NCBI RefSeq assembly: GCF_028554725.1
Contig: NC_071670.1
Span: forward strand, 38,124,001 to 38,188,000
DNA: 64,000 bases
Direction: 5' to 3'
From: Zeugodacus cucurbitae
Lineage: Eukaryota > Arthropoda > Insecta > Diptera > Tephritidae
A model generated the notes under the pieces. It made no database searches, was not told the origin of the DNA, and saw only the letters and a list, made by a program, of their open reading frames with translations. This document shows positions 10,649-22,363 of this stretch, in pieces. Every line of letters starts with the position of its first letter. Position 1 is the stretch's first letter. The position numbers were made by a program, and so were the translations under genes.

Positions 10649-11976
10649 ATGGAAAGCATTTTATTGCCGAATATTGCTGCAATTTTAGTAAAAGATATGT
10701 TAATAGACGAAAACAAATCCAAAGGAAAGATTACTAAATTTGCTAAGCGTGATTTTCCGCTGCTTTCCAGCGACTCTGATGATGAAGCATTACATTTCTT
10801 CCTGCAACAGAAGCACAGAAAACATGAAGATAACCACGGTAAACAAGTTATACCAACGAATCCCAATTCAAAACAGTATGTAAACGAAACGGAGACCGAG
10901 AATAAAGTAACAGTTGCACCATCTAAATCTGTCAAGCGACAAACTTTAGCCGAAATTAATTTACTTAATAAATTTAACACCACACTATTTGAAGGATATT
11001 TGCATATGAGTAAAATGACTTTCTTGGTAAGCAGTAACCAAATCAATAATTAATACAAATTAGTAAAATCACTTTTCTTCTGTAGCGCATCTTCAAGCGA
11101 CTACGTCCATATTTACCCAACGAACATTGCCCTACTGCTGCACCACCGCAATCGATATTTTCACTCGCACTCTGGAAATTGTCTACAGACGAACATTTCG
11201 AAGATATTGGACGTAAATTCAACATTACAAAACAAGTTTGCCAACAAGTTATACGCCTCTTTTGGCGACGCATTTCCGCACAATATGAGACATTAATCCA
11301 GTGGCCCAGTACACCAGAGAAACGTCAATATACCATACAAACCTTTGCTGGCAATCAACAACTAAATAAATTCCAACAACTGTTCGGCATTTTGGCCACA
11401 AAACATTTAGATGTATTCCTCGAGGCCGAAAACGAGGAACGACAAGTTATATTGCAAATTATTTGCGATGGTGATCAAAAAGTAATCGACTGCTTTTTGG
11501 TGCTCGCGGCTGACTATACATTCGACACCTCGCCCATAGGCCAAACATTGGCGTTAAACGTACAAACAATGCCTTTAGGCAGTTATCTCATTGGCGATGA
11601 GAGTTTTCCACTTAAACCCTATCTAATGCGGCCAATAGAAGCGCCCAGCGACGAGAGGGAGCATGCTTTCAATATGGCATTGCAGCCGGCTTTGTCACTA
11701 GCACAACAAGCGTTAGACTCTATGGCGAAACGTTTTAATGCACTCTATGCACTAGAGGCACGTAATCTACACGAAGTGCGTAAAATCGTGGATACCGTAT
11801 GTGCGTTACACAATCTGTGCGTTGACATGGAAGATGACTATGTCGAGCGCAAATTAAAGGATACACAGTTTAATTGGGCCAAAGTTGGCAATGGGGCAAT
11901 GCAAAAACATGCAGAAGAACAAGATGAACTTGGCAAACAGAAGCGCGCTGCAATCATGGCAGAGGTGCTGCGGTAG
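10649..11976 (+). CDS. Domesticated PIF/Harbinger transposase-derived protein (HARBI1-like)
   Basis: Two exons, 10649-11026 and 11086-11976, phase 0; 422 residues. The N-terminal 120 residues are a charged, unrecognised region. From about 145 there is a helix-turn-helix stretch (ALWKLSTDEHFEDIGRKFNI, about 153-172), then the DDE-nuclease fold of Harbinger transposases with the landmark GDESFPLKPYLMRP (about 296-309) and AHNLC-type end (ALHNLC). The first catalytic Asp of the usual G-x-x-D-G-T-H block appears replaced by Ala230 (GILATKHL). The Glu of the usual V-E-R-A-F block also looks lost (SLAQQALDSMAKRF). No terminal repeats or second transposon gene flank it, and it has an intron. This fits a host gene of the kind known in Drosophila as PIF-like genes: probably DNA-binding, not a nuclease. 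Confidence 0.85.
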
Positions 11977-12907
11977 ATGTTTAGTAGAATACATATAAGT
12001 TTATTCTATGTACTTACATTGTTGCTTTATATCAAAGAAATGAGTCTATATATTCAGCGATATTCTTTATTTCGAAACATTTATGTTCAAACGCCGTTAT
12101 TTGTTGGTAGTATTAGTTTTTGTTTTCATTTATAATACATTTTTAAAATTTATGCGCTACAAATACGTTTACTTTAGATTACATTACATTAATAATCGTG
12201 TATTAATGCATAAGGTATGTATGTAAGTATATAATATGTTGCATATTACTTTTTGTTGCTTGTTATTATTGATGCTAGAAATATTTGTCCGTCAAGCTGC
12301 ACAACACATACTACTTATTTGATGAACAAAATATAAATAACCAGCTAATAAGGTACATAATAGAAATATGATAATATATGTATGTATAATATGTGTATAT
12401 AAATAAAATTGACTATTTATTATATGTAGGTATACATATATAAAAGATATATATGAGAATAGATAAATAAGAAAATGTTCGAGATTCAAGTTACACATGT
12501 TTACTCGGTTCAAAAAAGTATGTAATTGTAATACATATAAATAGATAAGCAAATATGTAAATCAAGAGAGTACATACATAAATAAGAGTGAGAAACGCTT
12601 TTAGAGAGATTGAAGTACAACATTTCGAGTAATATAGGGTTAATAGGAGATCGAATAAATAGATAATAAATAAATTAGTTTTAATACATATGTATGTATG
12701 TATATATAAATAACAAGAGGTAAAAAGTGTTTGGAAAAATGTTCCTAAAAATAATAATAAATTGGAATGTTTCGAGACGATTAACGCAGCACAAAATCTA
12801 CATATGTGGATATGTAACATACAAATTTCTTAAATTATAAATATTTGTGCAGTGGCCAAATAGACGACGCTTAATATGACGTTGTCTTGTTGCTTATATT
12901 ATACCAA
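11977..12907. other. 3' spacer between HARBI1-like gene and VPS50
   Basis: 930 bp of AT-rich sequence between convergent genes, rich in TATGTA/CATATG repeats (12360-12440, 12680-12715). Presumably both 3' UTRs; nothing else recognised. Confidence 0.6.
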
Positions 12908-15900
12908 CTATGTGCTACTTGTACTTAAATTGAGATTATTGCCATTGCCAACACTAGTGTTATTACCACCTAATAATTGTAATAATTTCTGTCTGGTGCG
13001 TTTATCGCTTACACAAACGCATTGTATGAGATTTGTTAGTTGCTTTGTGGAATATTGCTCCAGATTGCGTTGTGTATCAATCCATTCTTCGAATTGTTCA
13101 TTTGAGTAATAATATGCTTTGATGAAACTGTCCACATAAAGACGGTGCTCTGGATATTTTTGATTGGAAATCAACTCGAGTATGGACATAAAATTTGTAA
13201 AATCTAGCTGCATTAGCGCACGACCGCCGGCGGAGCATTTTTTTACATTCGAAAAGCTGTATAAGTAGAACAATTATTTAAAAAATTGTTTTCATTTATT
13301 GATGTTGAACTAACCCTTCTACTAGTAAATGCGACGCGACGTGAGCCATAGAATTCCATATAGTTTCCGCTGGTAGATTTGTTTCTTTGGCGATTTCCTC
13401 CAAACGCATGGCAAAGCTTTGAATATTCTAATATTAAAAATTAAAATTAACATTTTTAATATAGAACTATAGCGAAAATACTACGCACCCGATTCATTAT
13501 ATCAATATAACTGTTATGTTGAAAGCTGACATGATTGACATCCCACTTAACTTTGGCCATCATTGCCAAGACCGCTTGCAAGTCAATGACGCGCGACGTA
13601 ACGCAGGTGTACACCGGACGGGCAATGTCAGCCATAAACTCGATATAATCGAAATAAGCCGTCAGCATGGGTCGCTCTTGTGGCGGTAACAGGTGATTGA
13701 GGTAATTGTGTAGAGTTTGGAATTGCTGTGTCATACAATGTCCACTCTCCACCGCAACAATGCGCTGCGATAGGCCGTACAGTGTATCTGGATTCGCCAG
13801 CTCATTATTGATCTGCAATTAAATGGAGAGATTTTAGTTAGGAAGTTGTGGACAGTGTGCACAGTGTAACTCATACTAGTGATGTGAAGTTGAGTGGCCA
13901 AATTTTTATGTTTGTAACAACATGCTGCAGCACTGTTTGCAGCTTTTGCTCAAGCCGTGCGTTGTAAAATTTTTCCATCGTCACGGGCTAAAATAAAAAT
14001 TTAAGCTTTATAAACAATATTTTTCATAGCGTACAGCATTAATAAACTTACAGCATCTTTACCGAAGATCTCATGCACTGCGTAAGCGTAGAAATCCATC
14101 AATTCCAACATGCTCGCAACAATTTTCGGTGAAATGCAGTGCAATAACTTGCACATCTGTAAGTAACGCCCGATGCAACGGAACACGTTCAATGTGGTGT
14201 TGTTCACAATCACACACGCACTGCCAGCTTCATCTTCGTATTTACTCTGCATGCTTTTCTGCTCGTCATCACTCTCTTCGGAAAAGTAGCAGGATGCCTC
14301 GTCTACAATGCCCGAGAGTATGTCCTCTTCAAGCATAGCCACATCCAGCCCACCATCGAAAGGTGAACTCTTCTCGGAGAAACGCAGAAAGTAACCATAG
14401 GAACCGTAAATGGAACTACCACCGTCTTGCGAATGCACCGACACTAATTCGTCACAATTGTTATTGCTCGTAGGTGAGTTATTTACCGATGACGCTGAGA
14501 CCAGCAAATGGGCGACAGGCGGTGATTTATGTCGTCTTAACGTATTGCGCACAGAACGAAATTCCTACGAACAACTTCATTTCTAAGTTCAATCACTAAA
14601 TTTCATAAATGTATGCAACTCACCGGCAGCTGGAGTATATTAACAAAAGAATCCACCATTGTCCACGATTCATTATCCAAAAAGAGACAGATCTCCTCCA
14701 GGCATGTTATGTGATAACGTTGGAAGAACTCCTGACTTTGAACTTGCATGGTTTCAATCAATTTCTCGGACTGTTCACCACAAAACTCCACACCAACCTT
14801 TTTCAAACGCTGCACAATGGATAACACTTGTATAAATTGATCATACTTGAGCGTTTTCAGCTTAGTGCTTTGTAGGAAAGTGCAAATCTTTGTTAGTATA
14901 TCATTCCAAATGCGCGATTGACCTTTCTTCAGTTTTTCTTGTATATAAATATCGGGCGAGTCGGCCATGTCTAAAGGATAGAGCTTATAATTCTGATGCC
15001 ATACTACAATTTGGTAGTAGGACGCCAATATGGTCCAGAATGTTTTGCATAAACTGATTAAGCAGGAAATGTATTTGTCCACAGTCACTTGTTCACAAAG
15101 TTGTTCGAAAAGGAATTTCATATTTTCATCGATATTAGGATCGTTGTACGCGCGTAAAACTGAGTTCACAGAGGAATGTATGGCCGAGATGAAATTTATG
15201 TGCAGCTGAAATATGTAAAAACAAATTGATATTAAAAAAATAAACACTATGATTACAAAAGCAACTAACCTGATCCATAGCAATTAGAGATTTGTTTAGA
15301 AGTTTGTAAGCTTCTTGTAGCTTCGCATACTTTCGCATGTCAAAATTTAAAATCATCTATAAATATAACAGTTACAATATATATGTGTAACATAAATATG
15401 CGAAGTCAATATTCACCTCGTTAAGCACCGTATCTAATTGGAACTCGGTAAGCAAGAGAGTTTCCTGCAGCTTCTTATTCAATGACTGCACGCAATTGTA
15501 TTGCATATACTCTGCAGCAGAATCTTTACACTTAAGCAATAAACCAATTGCACCAGAGTAGTTGTAGTCGGAAAGAAACTTTTGCACTTCAACATCGGTT
15601 GATTTCTGAAAGATATGTTAATAAGTGATAATTATGTGTATACATATGTATGTGCGCTAGTTAAAACTAACTTACTAGCTTTTTAATTGCAAGCAATGTA
15701 TTTAAAAGCTCCTTAAGTATTTCACGCTTACGATAAGATGCCAATATTTCCAGGCTTGTTGTGGTCAAATTGACTTTTGCATAATTTAAATAAGAACGCG
15801 CTTTTCGACAAGTCCACAATGACTCTTCCAACTCTTTTTGTATATCATTTATGGTTGCAAACTCCTCATTGCAAGCGCTGCGTTGCTCTAGTATATTTTG

Positions 15901-16592
15901 TAGCACTTGTTTGGATAAAACTTTATGCTGTGTACGCAATTGTGCAATTGTCCCATCTATGAGTTGATAATTTACGCCATTACTAAGAACTTTCTGCGGA
16001 TTCAAATAAAAACAAATATGTATATATATAAATTGGTGCGTAAGGTGTGAACAGACAAAACAGGTTTTGCAGCATTTCTGATAGCATACATTTCTTCATT
16101 CTTAAGTGACTACGCCATACACTTTCTTTGATGGTTGATGCACTTTCCACATATGTGACAAATAAACCATGTAACTGTTTTTCCTCACCTGAAGTTCGTA
16201 TTGACCGTGCACATTGCAACCCTCCTCCCCTTCAGTTTGAAAATAGATTTCCTCTATGCTCTCCAGTATTTCCTGATCCGATTTTTGTGCGTTGGCAGTA
16301 ATATCAGGATTATCGGAATTCGACACCTCATTTTCACTACTTGGTGTTAACGATGATCCATTGCTTCCAACTTTCAGCTTGTTGGCAGAAGCATCCGTAG
16401 GCTCAGTAGTGACACTCTGTATGAAGTAATCGGAGAAACCCATAGCTGGTATTTTCAACTGCCTATTGGTCTGCAATTTGTTTAGGTATGAAATAACGCT
16501 TCAAATAATGTAACATATTTAAATACCTGTTTGTGCAGCAAGTCCATAAACTTTGTTTTAAATTCATCCATTTTTGCTCTTGGATGATGCAT
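12908..16592 (-). CDS. Vps50: VPS50 / syndetin, EARP tethering complex subunit
   Basis: Eleven exons on the minus strand: 16527-16592, 16189-16470, 15676-15993, 15417-15605, 15270-15356, 14624-15205, 14052-14564, 13877-13987, 13489-13812, 13315-13427, 12908-13256; 977 residues against 964 in human. VPS50 replaces VPS54 in the EARP complex (with VPS51, 52, 53), which tethers endosomal carriers for recycling to the plasma membrane; in neurons it also affects dense-core vesicles. Recognised by colinear family blocks: YLNYAKVNL with TSLEILASYRKRE (N-terminal helical rods), DYNYSGAIGLLLKC, AYKLLNKSLIAMDQL, EFCGEQSEKL, TLNVFRCIGRYLQM, DTLYGLSQRIVAVES, MMAKVKWDV, and the C-terminal GRALMQLDF and YSTKQLTNLI. 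The linker at about 510-600 is Ser/acid-rich and poorly conserved. The start at 16592 (MHHPRAKMDEF) has a second Met eight codons in. Confidence 0.95.
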
Positions 16593-17008
16593 TTTTCTGC
16601 TAAGACCGTTGGGAGGAGAGTTCGCAAATGTTTAACAATAAAGATGACAGTTATCACATATTGATGGGTTGCATTAAACTGTTAGCGTAAAGATTTCAAA
16701 TTATTATTTATTATTTTAGATTTAACAAAATTCACTTTGAAACTATATATTTAATTGTAATATATACATTTTTATGACGCAGTTAATAAGATAAATAATT
16801 TAAGAGATATACAAAAGTATAAAAATTTATTTTAAATCATTGCACGATAAATCTACTACTTTTCAGCGATATATTTTATTGGACTGTAATCGATATTATT
16901 ATTGCATTCCTATAAACAACGTAAAAATGCTATAGTTAATTGTATACATAGAGTGATAAAATGACTTTTATAACAAATATTTTATTTTAAAATGCATAAA
17001 TAAACAAA
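16593..17008. other. Divergent promoter region, Vps50 / Rubicon
   Basis: 416 bp between two divergent start codons, so both promoters must lie here or in the 5' UTRs. It is AT-rich, with an AATCGATATT (DRE-like) near 16888-16897. No TATA box is convincing. Confidence 0.55.
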
Positions 17009-20000
17009 ATGTCAACATTTTGTGTGAAAAATAACAGTGTCAAAATGGATCTACCAGTCCTATTGGCAAATTTAAAAAAATCTTGTGGATTATGGTTCCT
17101 AAACGAACAACCTACATCAGTCTTACTAAATAATGAAAACACCAACCTTTCCTCATATGGAAACATAACAACAGCCACTGTGGAGATATTGCGTCATGGA
17201 CTCCGAACAAAATCAGAAAATACCATCCTGGTGAGTTCCAAACAATAGGACACAGTTTATTAAGTATTTGCATTGGATCTAGTATTGAAATGTTTTGTCA
17301 ATGATTAATTGTAAGCTACATAGAATACAGATGCGTATTAGTGGGCAAAATGTTTGTATGAATGTACATACATATGTATGTATGGTCAACTCAAATAAGA
17401 TAAACCTTGAATTATGTGCGTATTGAAGAAATAATCTAAATGTAACATGATTGAACCGAACCTTTCGATTTTCTAATGATTTTTATTGTGTACTAATTAG
17501 GAATATAATGTTTTTTTATATTGAAAATTTATTTTTATTTGTTATTCCATGACTACATACAAATTTTAAAATGTATGTCTTCGTTTTTAAGGTGGGCAGT
17601 ATCCCAGCAATTGGTTTATCAAGTGAAAACATTTGCAATGAAGACACCGACTGGCTTAAAAAGATTGTGGATGATTTTGAATGGGTTTGTAGGTCAGCCC
17701 AGATTCGTGACTCACTTGTAGCAGATTTCACATCACAACTGCCAGCATATGGGAGCATAAATCAAATCGAGTCGTCAACATCTGCAGTTAATGAGAGTGA
17801 AGAGTATTTCATTGAAAGATTCCTTCGTACCTGGGTACTACGAAATCTACAGTCGAATTGCTTAAGTGTTTGTTTACAAGTTTTGGTGGCAGAAAAGGAG
17901 TTGCTCAATACATACTACACGGAAGAAGCATTTCTGAGAAACGAGGCTTATTCAACAGCACTTTTTATTTGTTTATCAGCTGTGGAATTGAATCAATACA
18001 GTCTGTTGAGTCAAATAGATACAAAGCTGTACAGCCCAAAATCAGCTACGCGTGCTTTGACAACTACAACGGCCACCAAACACAGGCGAACCACTTCACA
18101 TCCCGAATTTTCAATTTCTCCACCTAAGAATACCAATATTCTGAAGACTAGAGAAAGATATCAGGCAACCAAAGTGGAAAAAGAAGTCCCAAAAAATGAT
18201 TTAGATAAAATGGTAAATAAAAAACTATGATTTAATAACATTTAATAAAACAACACACTGTTTTTTAGACTGATTTAACAGACACTTCATCCAATGCGCG
18301 AGCGCCTGCTTTGCTAACATTTCGTAAGACCAAAAGCCTTCCAACATTAGAACACAAACCGTACGTCTCCTTTGGATTATTTTTTGATGAACAGCCTAGA
18401 CCTCGTTCTAAAACCATGGCTATAAAGACGCGAAATTGTTTAGGAAAAGAAAATAGGCAACCATTTTCAAGTGAATTTAATGCAGAGTCTACACTTATCG
18501 AGACGCCAAAAATAAATAATAGCAGTAGTTCTTGTTATTCCAATTCAAATACTACTAACAACACAACAACCACATCAGGTTCATCGTATTCTGATTGCGA
18601 TATCACCAACCTCGAGCTGCCTACGTCGAATCGGCAAAACCAACAGCAGGCGTTTGCTTCGGCGAAAACAAGTCAGCGATCTCCTAATTCGTCTTCCTCA
18701 ACACGTACGACTTCCATTTCGTCGCTAAATTCGACACCTGCATGTCGCATAGAATTAATTAATTGTGATGATATCAAAATCTGGACGGACCAGGCTTATG
18801 AACAAACTCGAACCCAGCAGAGTAGTTTTAATCAGGAAATCCCAACAACCGTGCCGTGTACGATACCGCAAGGTTTTGCACCACTAAAACAGGTGATGAA
18901 CGGCATTATTGTAAATTCGATATATTATTTTTATATTAATGTAAAACATCTCTTACAGAAAGCGAAAAGTGCAAGTCCTTTAGGCAGTTTCCTATGCAAT
19001 CTGTTCAGCACTCCTCCCACATATACGCATTGGTCCATATCCAACCAAAATGATAACAGTTATGCTAGCAATTTAGATGAGAGCGAAAGTAATGCTTTAT
19101 CCGCGGTAACTGCCTTTCCTTGCAATTCGAAGCAGCATGCAGATAATTCGACAATCTCCTCTGGTGTCTTCGATGCGTTTATGCCGGTTTATGGCAAAAA
19201 GTTGCGTTCACGACACTCACAAAACTTGTTTGAGGATGGCATAAGTACGCTCGATTATAAAACGCAAGCGAATGAAACGCCAACGGAGCTAACAGTAGAA
19301 AGCGGGGCGAAAGTGGCTGAAAAATCGAAACCATTGCCAAAGTGTGAACAAAGCTTAACGGACTTTTTACAAACTTCGCAAATGTCGCGAAACAACACTG
19401 ATTTGGAAAAAGAAAATGCACATTTTCGTGTATCGGAAGCGATAATCTCGGCAATCGAACATATAAAGTGGGATAACAGCATGGACCCTGAGAAAAAGTG
19501 GCATCGTAGAAAAGGTATTTTTCATTTATTCTATAGGTTATTTATTTACTTATACAACGGTTATACACATTACAGAAACGAGTCAGTCATCAAGTGCTGT
19601 AATCGCCACGGATTGCCTGACCAATGAAAATACCAGTAGTCGTACACATAAAACTGATGTATGTATATAGAAATTTTCAACTAAAATTAAGAAATTCATA
19701 ATTATATGCAAAACTTTAATTTAGACTACTCCCGATGAAGCCAGCGAACATATTCCCTACGCAGAATTAGACGAGAATTGCTTAGATTCACTGTCTGCTG
19801 AAGTTGTTGGGCTCTCACTTATTTCCAAATTTAACGATAAACATCTGCCAAAAGTGTCCGAGTTGAAGTGGTTGGTTTCAGAGGAAGATACACCACAACA
19901 ACTCTTGCCAATGCCTGATAATAGTCCTACCTCGAATCCCGATGAAAATGTCATACGCCCAATTACACGCGGCACACGTTATTGGGCGCCACCACGTCAA

Positions 20001-21059
20001 CAGATCATCTTTACGGATCATCCCACAATGAAGTACGCTTTCTTATGGTATTAATTGAAGGACATTTGAAATTTATTTAAAAACATGTATTTTTCAGTCG
20101 CAAAGAGCTAATACAAAAACAAAACAATCGTTGTGCGGGTTGTGGCATGCGAGTTTCTCGGCAATATATCAATAGTTTTCGCTATTGCACGTATCTCGGT
20201 AAATATCATTGCACTGGATGTCATCGCAATCAAATTTCACCAATTCCCGCCAAAATTTTACAATCGTAAGTGACATTGACACATTGCAAGTGATGCATTG
20301 TTGCACTTTTTAACATATTTTTATTTTTTTTTTTGTATTTTTGTCAATACTTATAGTTGGGATTTCAAAAGCTATCCGGTTAGCGTTTTCTCCTACCGCT
20401 TATTGGATCAGATGTATACGTATCCGCTGTTTTATGTGCCCGACTTGAATCCTGCGCTTTATATAAACAATAAAACACTTTTATCCGCACGCAAGAAGCG
20501 TGTGCACTTGAAGTTCGTTAAAGATTTTGTGAAGACTTGTCGCTTTGCGGTCAGGTGTGTGGCAACGTCAGTTCTTTCAAAAAAGCAACCAACTAATTGT
20601 ATCTTTTTTTATTTATTTATTTATAGAGAGCAAGTTTACTTCGAAAGCATACCAGAGCATATTGCCAACGATCCGGATATTTGGTCATTGTCAGATTTCA
20701 TTGATGTCCGCAACAAGAGTATGCAACACTCAATCGATGAACTCATTGAAAAGTGCGAACATCACATTTTCAATTGTGTGGTGCGTTGCAATAACAAATA
20801 CCGTTAATTATCACACCTTTTAACCGCTTAAAGCAAATGTACACAAATTTTATATTCTTGTTTACTATAGCTCTGTACAGCCCGTGGCTTCCATTGTGAG
20901 TATTGCCAGAAGGATCAAGTGATATATCCATGGCAACAAAATGTGTTTCGTTGTGATCGTTGCGGTGCTTGCTTCCATTTAAGCTGCTGGAAGCTGATGT
21001 CCAATACGTGTTGCAGATGCCAAAGAATTAGCAAAAGACAAGAGATTGCGGTTACTTGA
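17009..21059 (+). CDS. Rubicon: Rubicon (RUN and Cys-rich autophagy regulator)
   Basis: Ten exons: 17009-17230, 17592-18212, 18269-18892, 18959-19514, 19576-19658, 19725-20032, 20098-20265, 20357-20554, 20627-20780, 20871-21059; 1040 residues. Rubicon binds the Vps34/UVRAG complex and Rab7 on endosomes, and restrains autophagosome and endosome maturation. The N-terminal about 200 residues look like a RUN domain (ILRHGL, DWLKKIVDDFEWV, RFLRTWVLRNLQ). A long low-complexity Ser/Thr/Asn-rich middle follows. The C-terminal RH domain is diagnostic: RYWAPPRQQIIF, then Cys/His clusters CAGCGM, YCTYLGKYHCTGCH, WDFKSYPVS, LKFVKDFVKTCRFA, GFHCEYCQ, FRCDRCGACFHLSCW, and CCRC. Intron 18893-18958 is 66 bp with no stop in frame, so its retention would add 22 residues without breaking the protein. 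Confidence 0.92.
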
Positions 21060-22363
21060 AATGTAATGCGGCAATGTTCGTCGCAGAAAATCCAAATGTA
21101 CCTTAACTCGAATTCGAATAGAACGCAAACGCGTGTACCGCTAAAACTAGTATGCGCGTCTAAATATTTAGATATTATTGATAGTTGAGTTTGACTTGTA
21201 AATAATGCTAGCCGAATAGTGAAAATTGTACAGAAAATTGTTAATTTTTTTTTTTTGAAACTCAAATTGGAGACATCATTTTTTGTTTGTGCTCTCTTTA
21301 TCATTATTACATTTATATTTGTTATACTTTGTACCGAAATGTACAACAACAAAGCAAGTTTAATGGTGTCCTATAGCAGGAGAATTATTTATTGTTACAA
21401 TCAAAGTGAAATATTTTAAAATTAATAATTATTTAATGGTTAAAAAATCTCTCAAAACAGCTACTTCAAACTCGACTGTTTTTTTAATTAATGAATTGTT
21501 TTAGCATAAATGTGTCTCCTTTCTACATTTTATTTAGATTATATATATGGATAAATGTTTTTATTAAAGGAAAAGTAAAATAATTTATATTATATAAAGC
21601 TTTAAAAAGTTTTTTTACAATTCTAAATTTTGAACGAAAAATTAAAGTAAATAATCTCCTTTTGAATATAGTTTTTGTACATTTTTACTATTCAAAACAA
21701 AATTCTAAACTATATGCTAAAATGTATACGAAAGTATTTTATTAAATGAATTATTACCGAATTTGTATTTATATATGCTAATAAGCGTTAAACAACTGTG
21801 CTATTTTGAAATTAGTGTTTAGAAACTCAACTGAAAAACAAACATCACTAGACCAACAAAATAATAAAAAACAATTTTACTAAATAAATTAAACTACGAA
21901 CAATTTGTTATCTTATCGGTTAAGAAATGGGTAAAATATTTTTTATTTCAAAGGGAGTTGATAAAAAAACAGTTTAAATGAATTAAAAGCAAATTAATTA
22001 TGTAATTATTATTTTTGGCTATTTTTCAATATGCTTAGAGGCAAATTATGACTGATGTTATTTTTTTTAATTGAAATATCCTCTCATTAATAAAAAAAAT
22101 CGTGTATTTAGAAGTTATGGGTATTAAATATTTAAAAAATAACCTCTCATTAATAAAAAAAATCTTTTTTAAGGAATTATCGATATTATAATCGATATAA
22201 AATATTAAAGAAACATTAGTGAAACATGCGTGAAACATGCGTGTGAACTGGCCTTAATGGATGAACACCGCTAGGAATATCAATCAGCTGATTGTCAAAA
22301 AGCATGCTATAAAATTCTATATTCAACAAATATAAGTATATTTACATTTCTCATCGTAAATTG
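21060..22363. other. Spacer between Rubicon and Dus2
   Basis: 1.3 kb of very AT-rich sequence: the 3' UTR of Rubicon and the upstream region of Dus2. A direct repeat (CCTCTCATTAATAAAAAAAA) occurs at about 22080 and 22142, 62 bp apart. A DRE-like palindromic pair lies at 22178-22200. No gene seen. Confidence 0.6.
22178..22200. promoter_or_regulatory. DREF-type element upstream of Dus2
   Basis: Perfect TATCGATA at 22178-22185, followed by ATCGATA at about 22191-22197. TATCGATA is the core bound by DREF, the factor driving many housekeeping and replication genes in Drosophila. It lies about 180 bp before the Dus2 start codon. Function here is inferred from sequence and position only. Confidence 0.55.

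Noticed and set aside
12292..12820. Minus-strand open frames rich in Tyr/Ile/Leu/Phe
   Set aside because: They arise from TATGTA/CATATA microsatellite translation in a 3' spacer.
22361..22363. TTG as Dus2 start
   Set aside because: The adjacent ATG at 22364 is in frame; no reason to invoke a non-ATG start.
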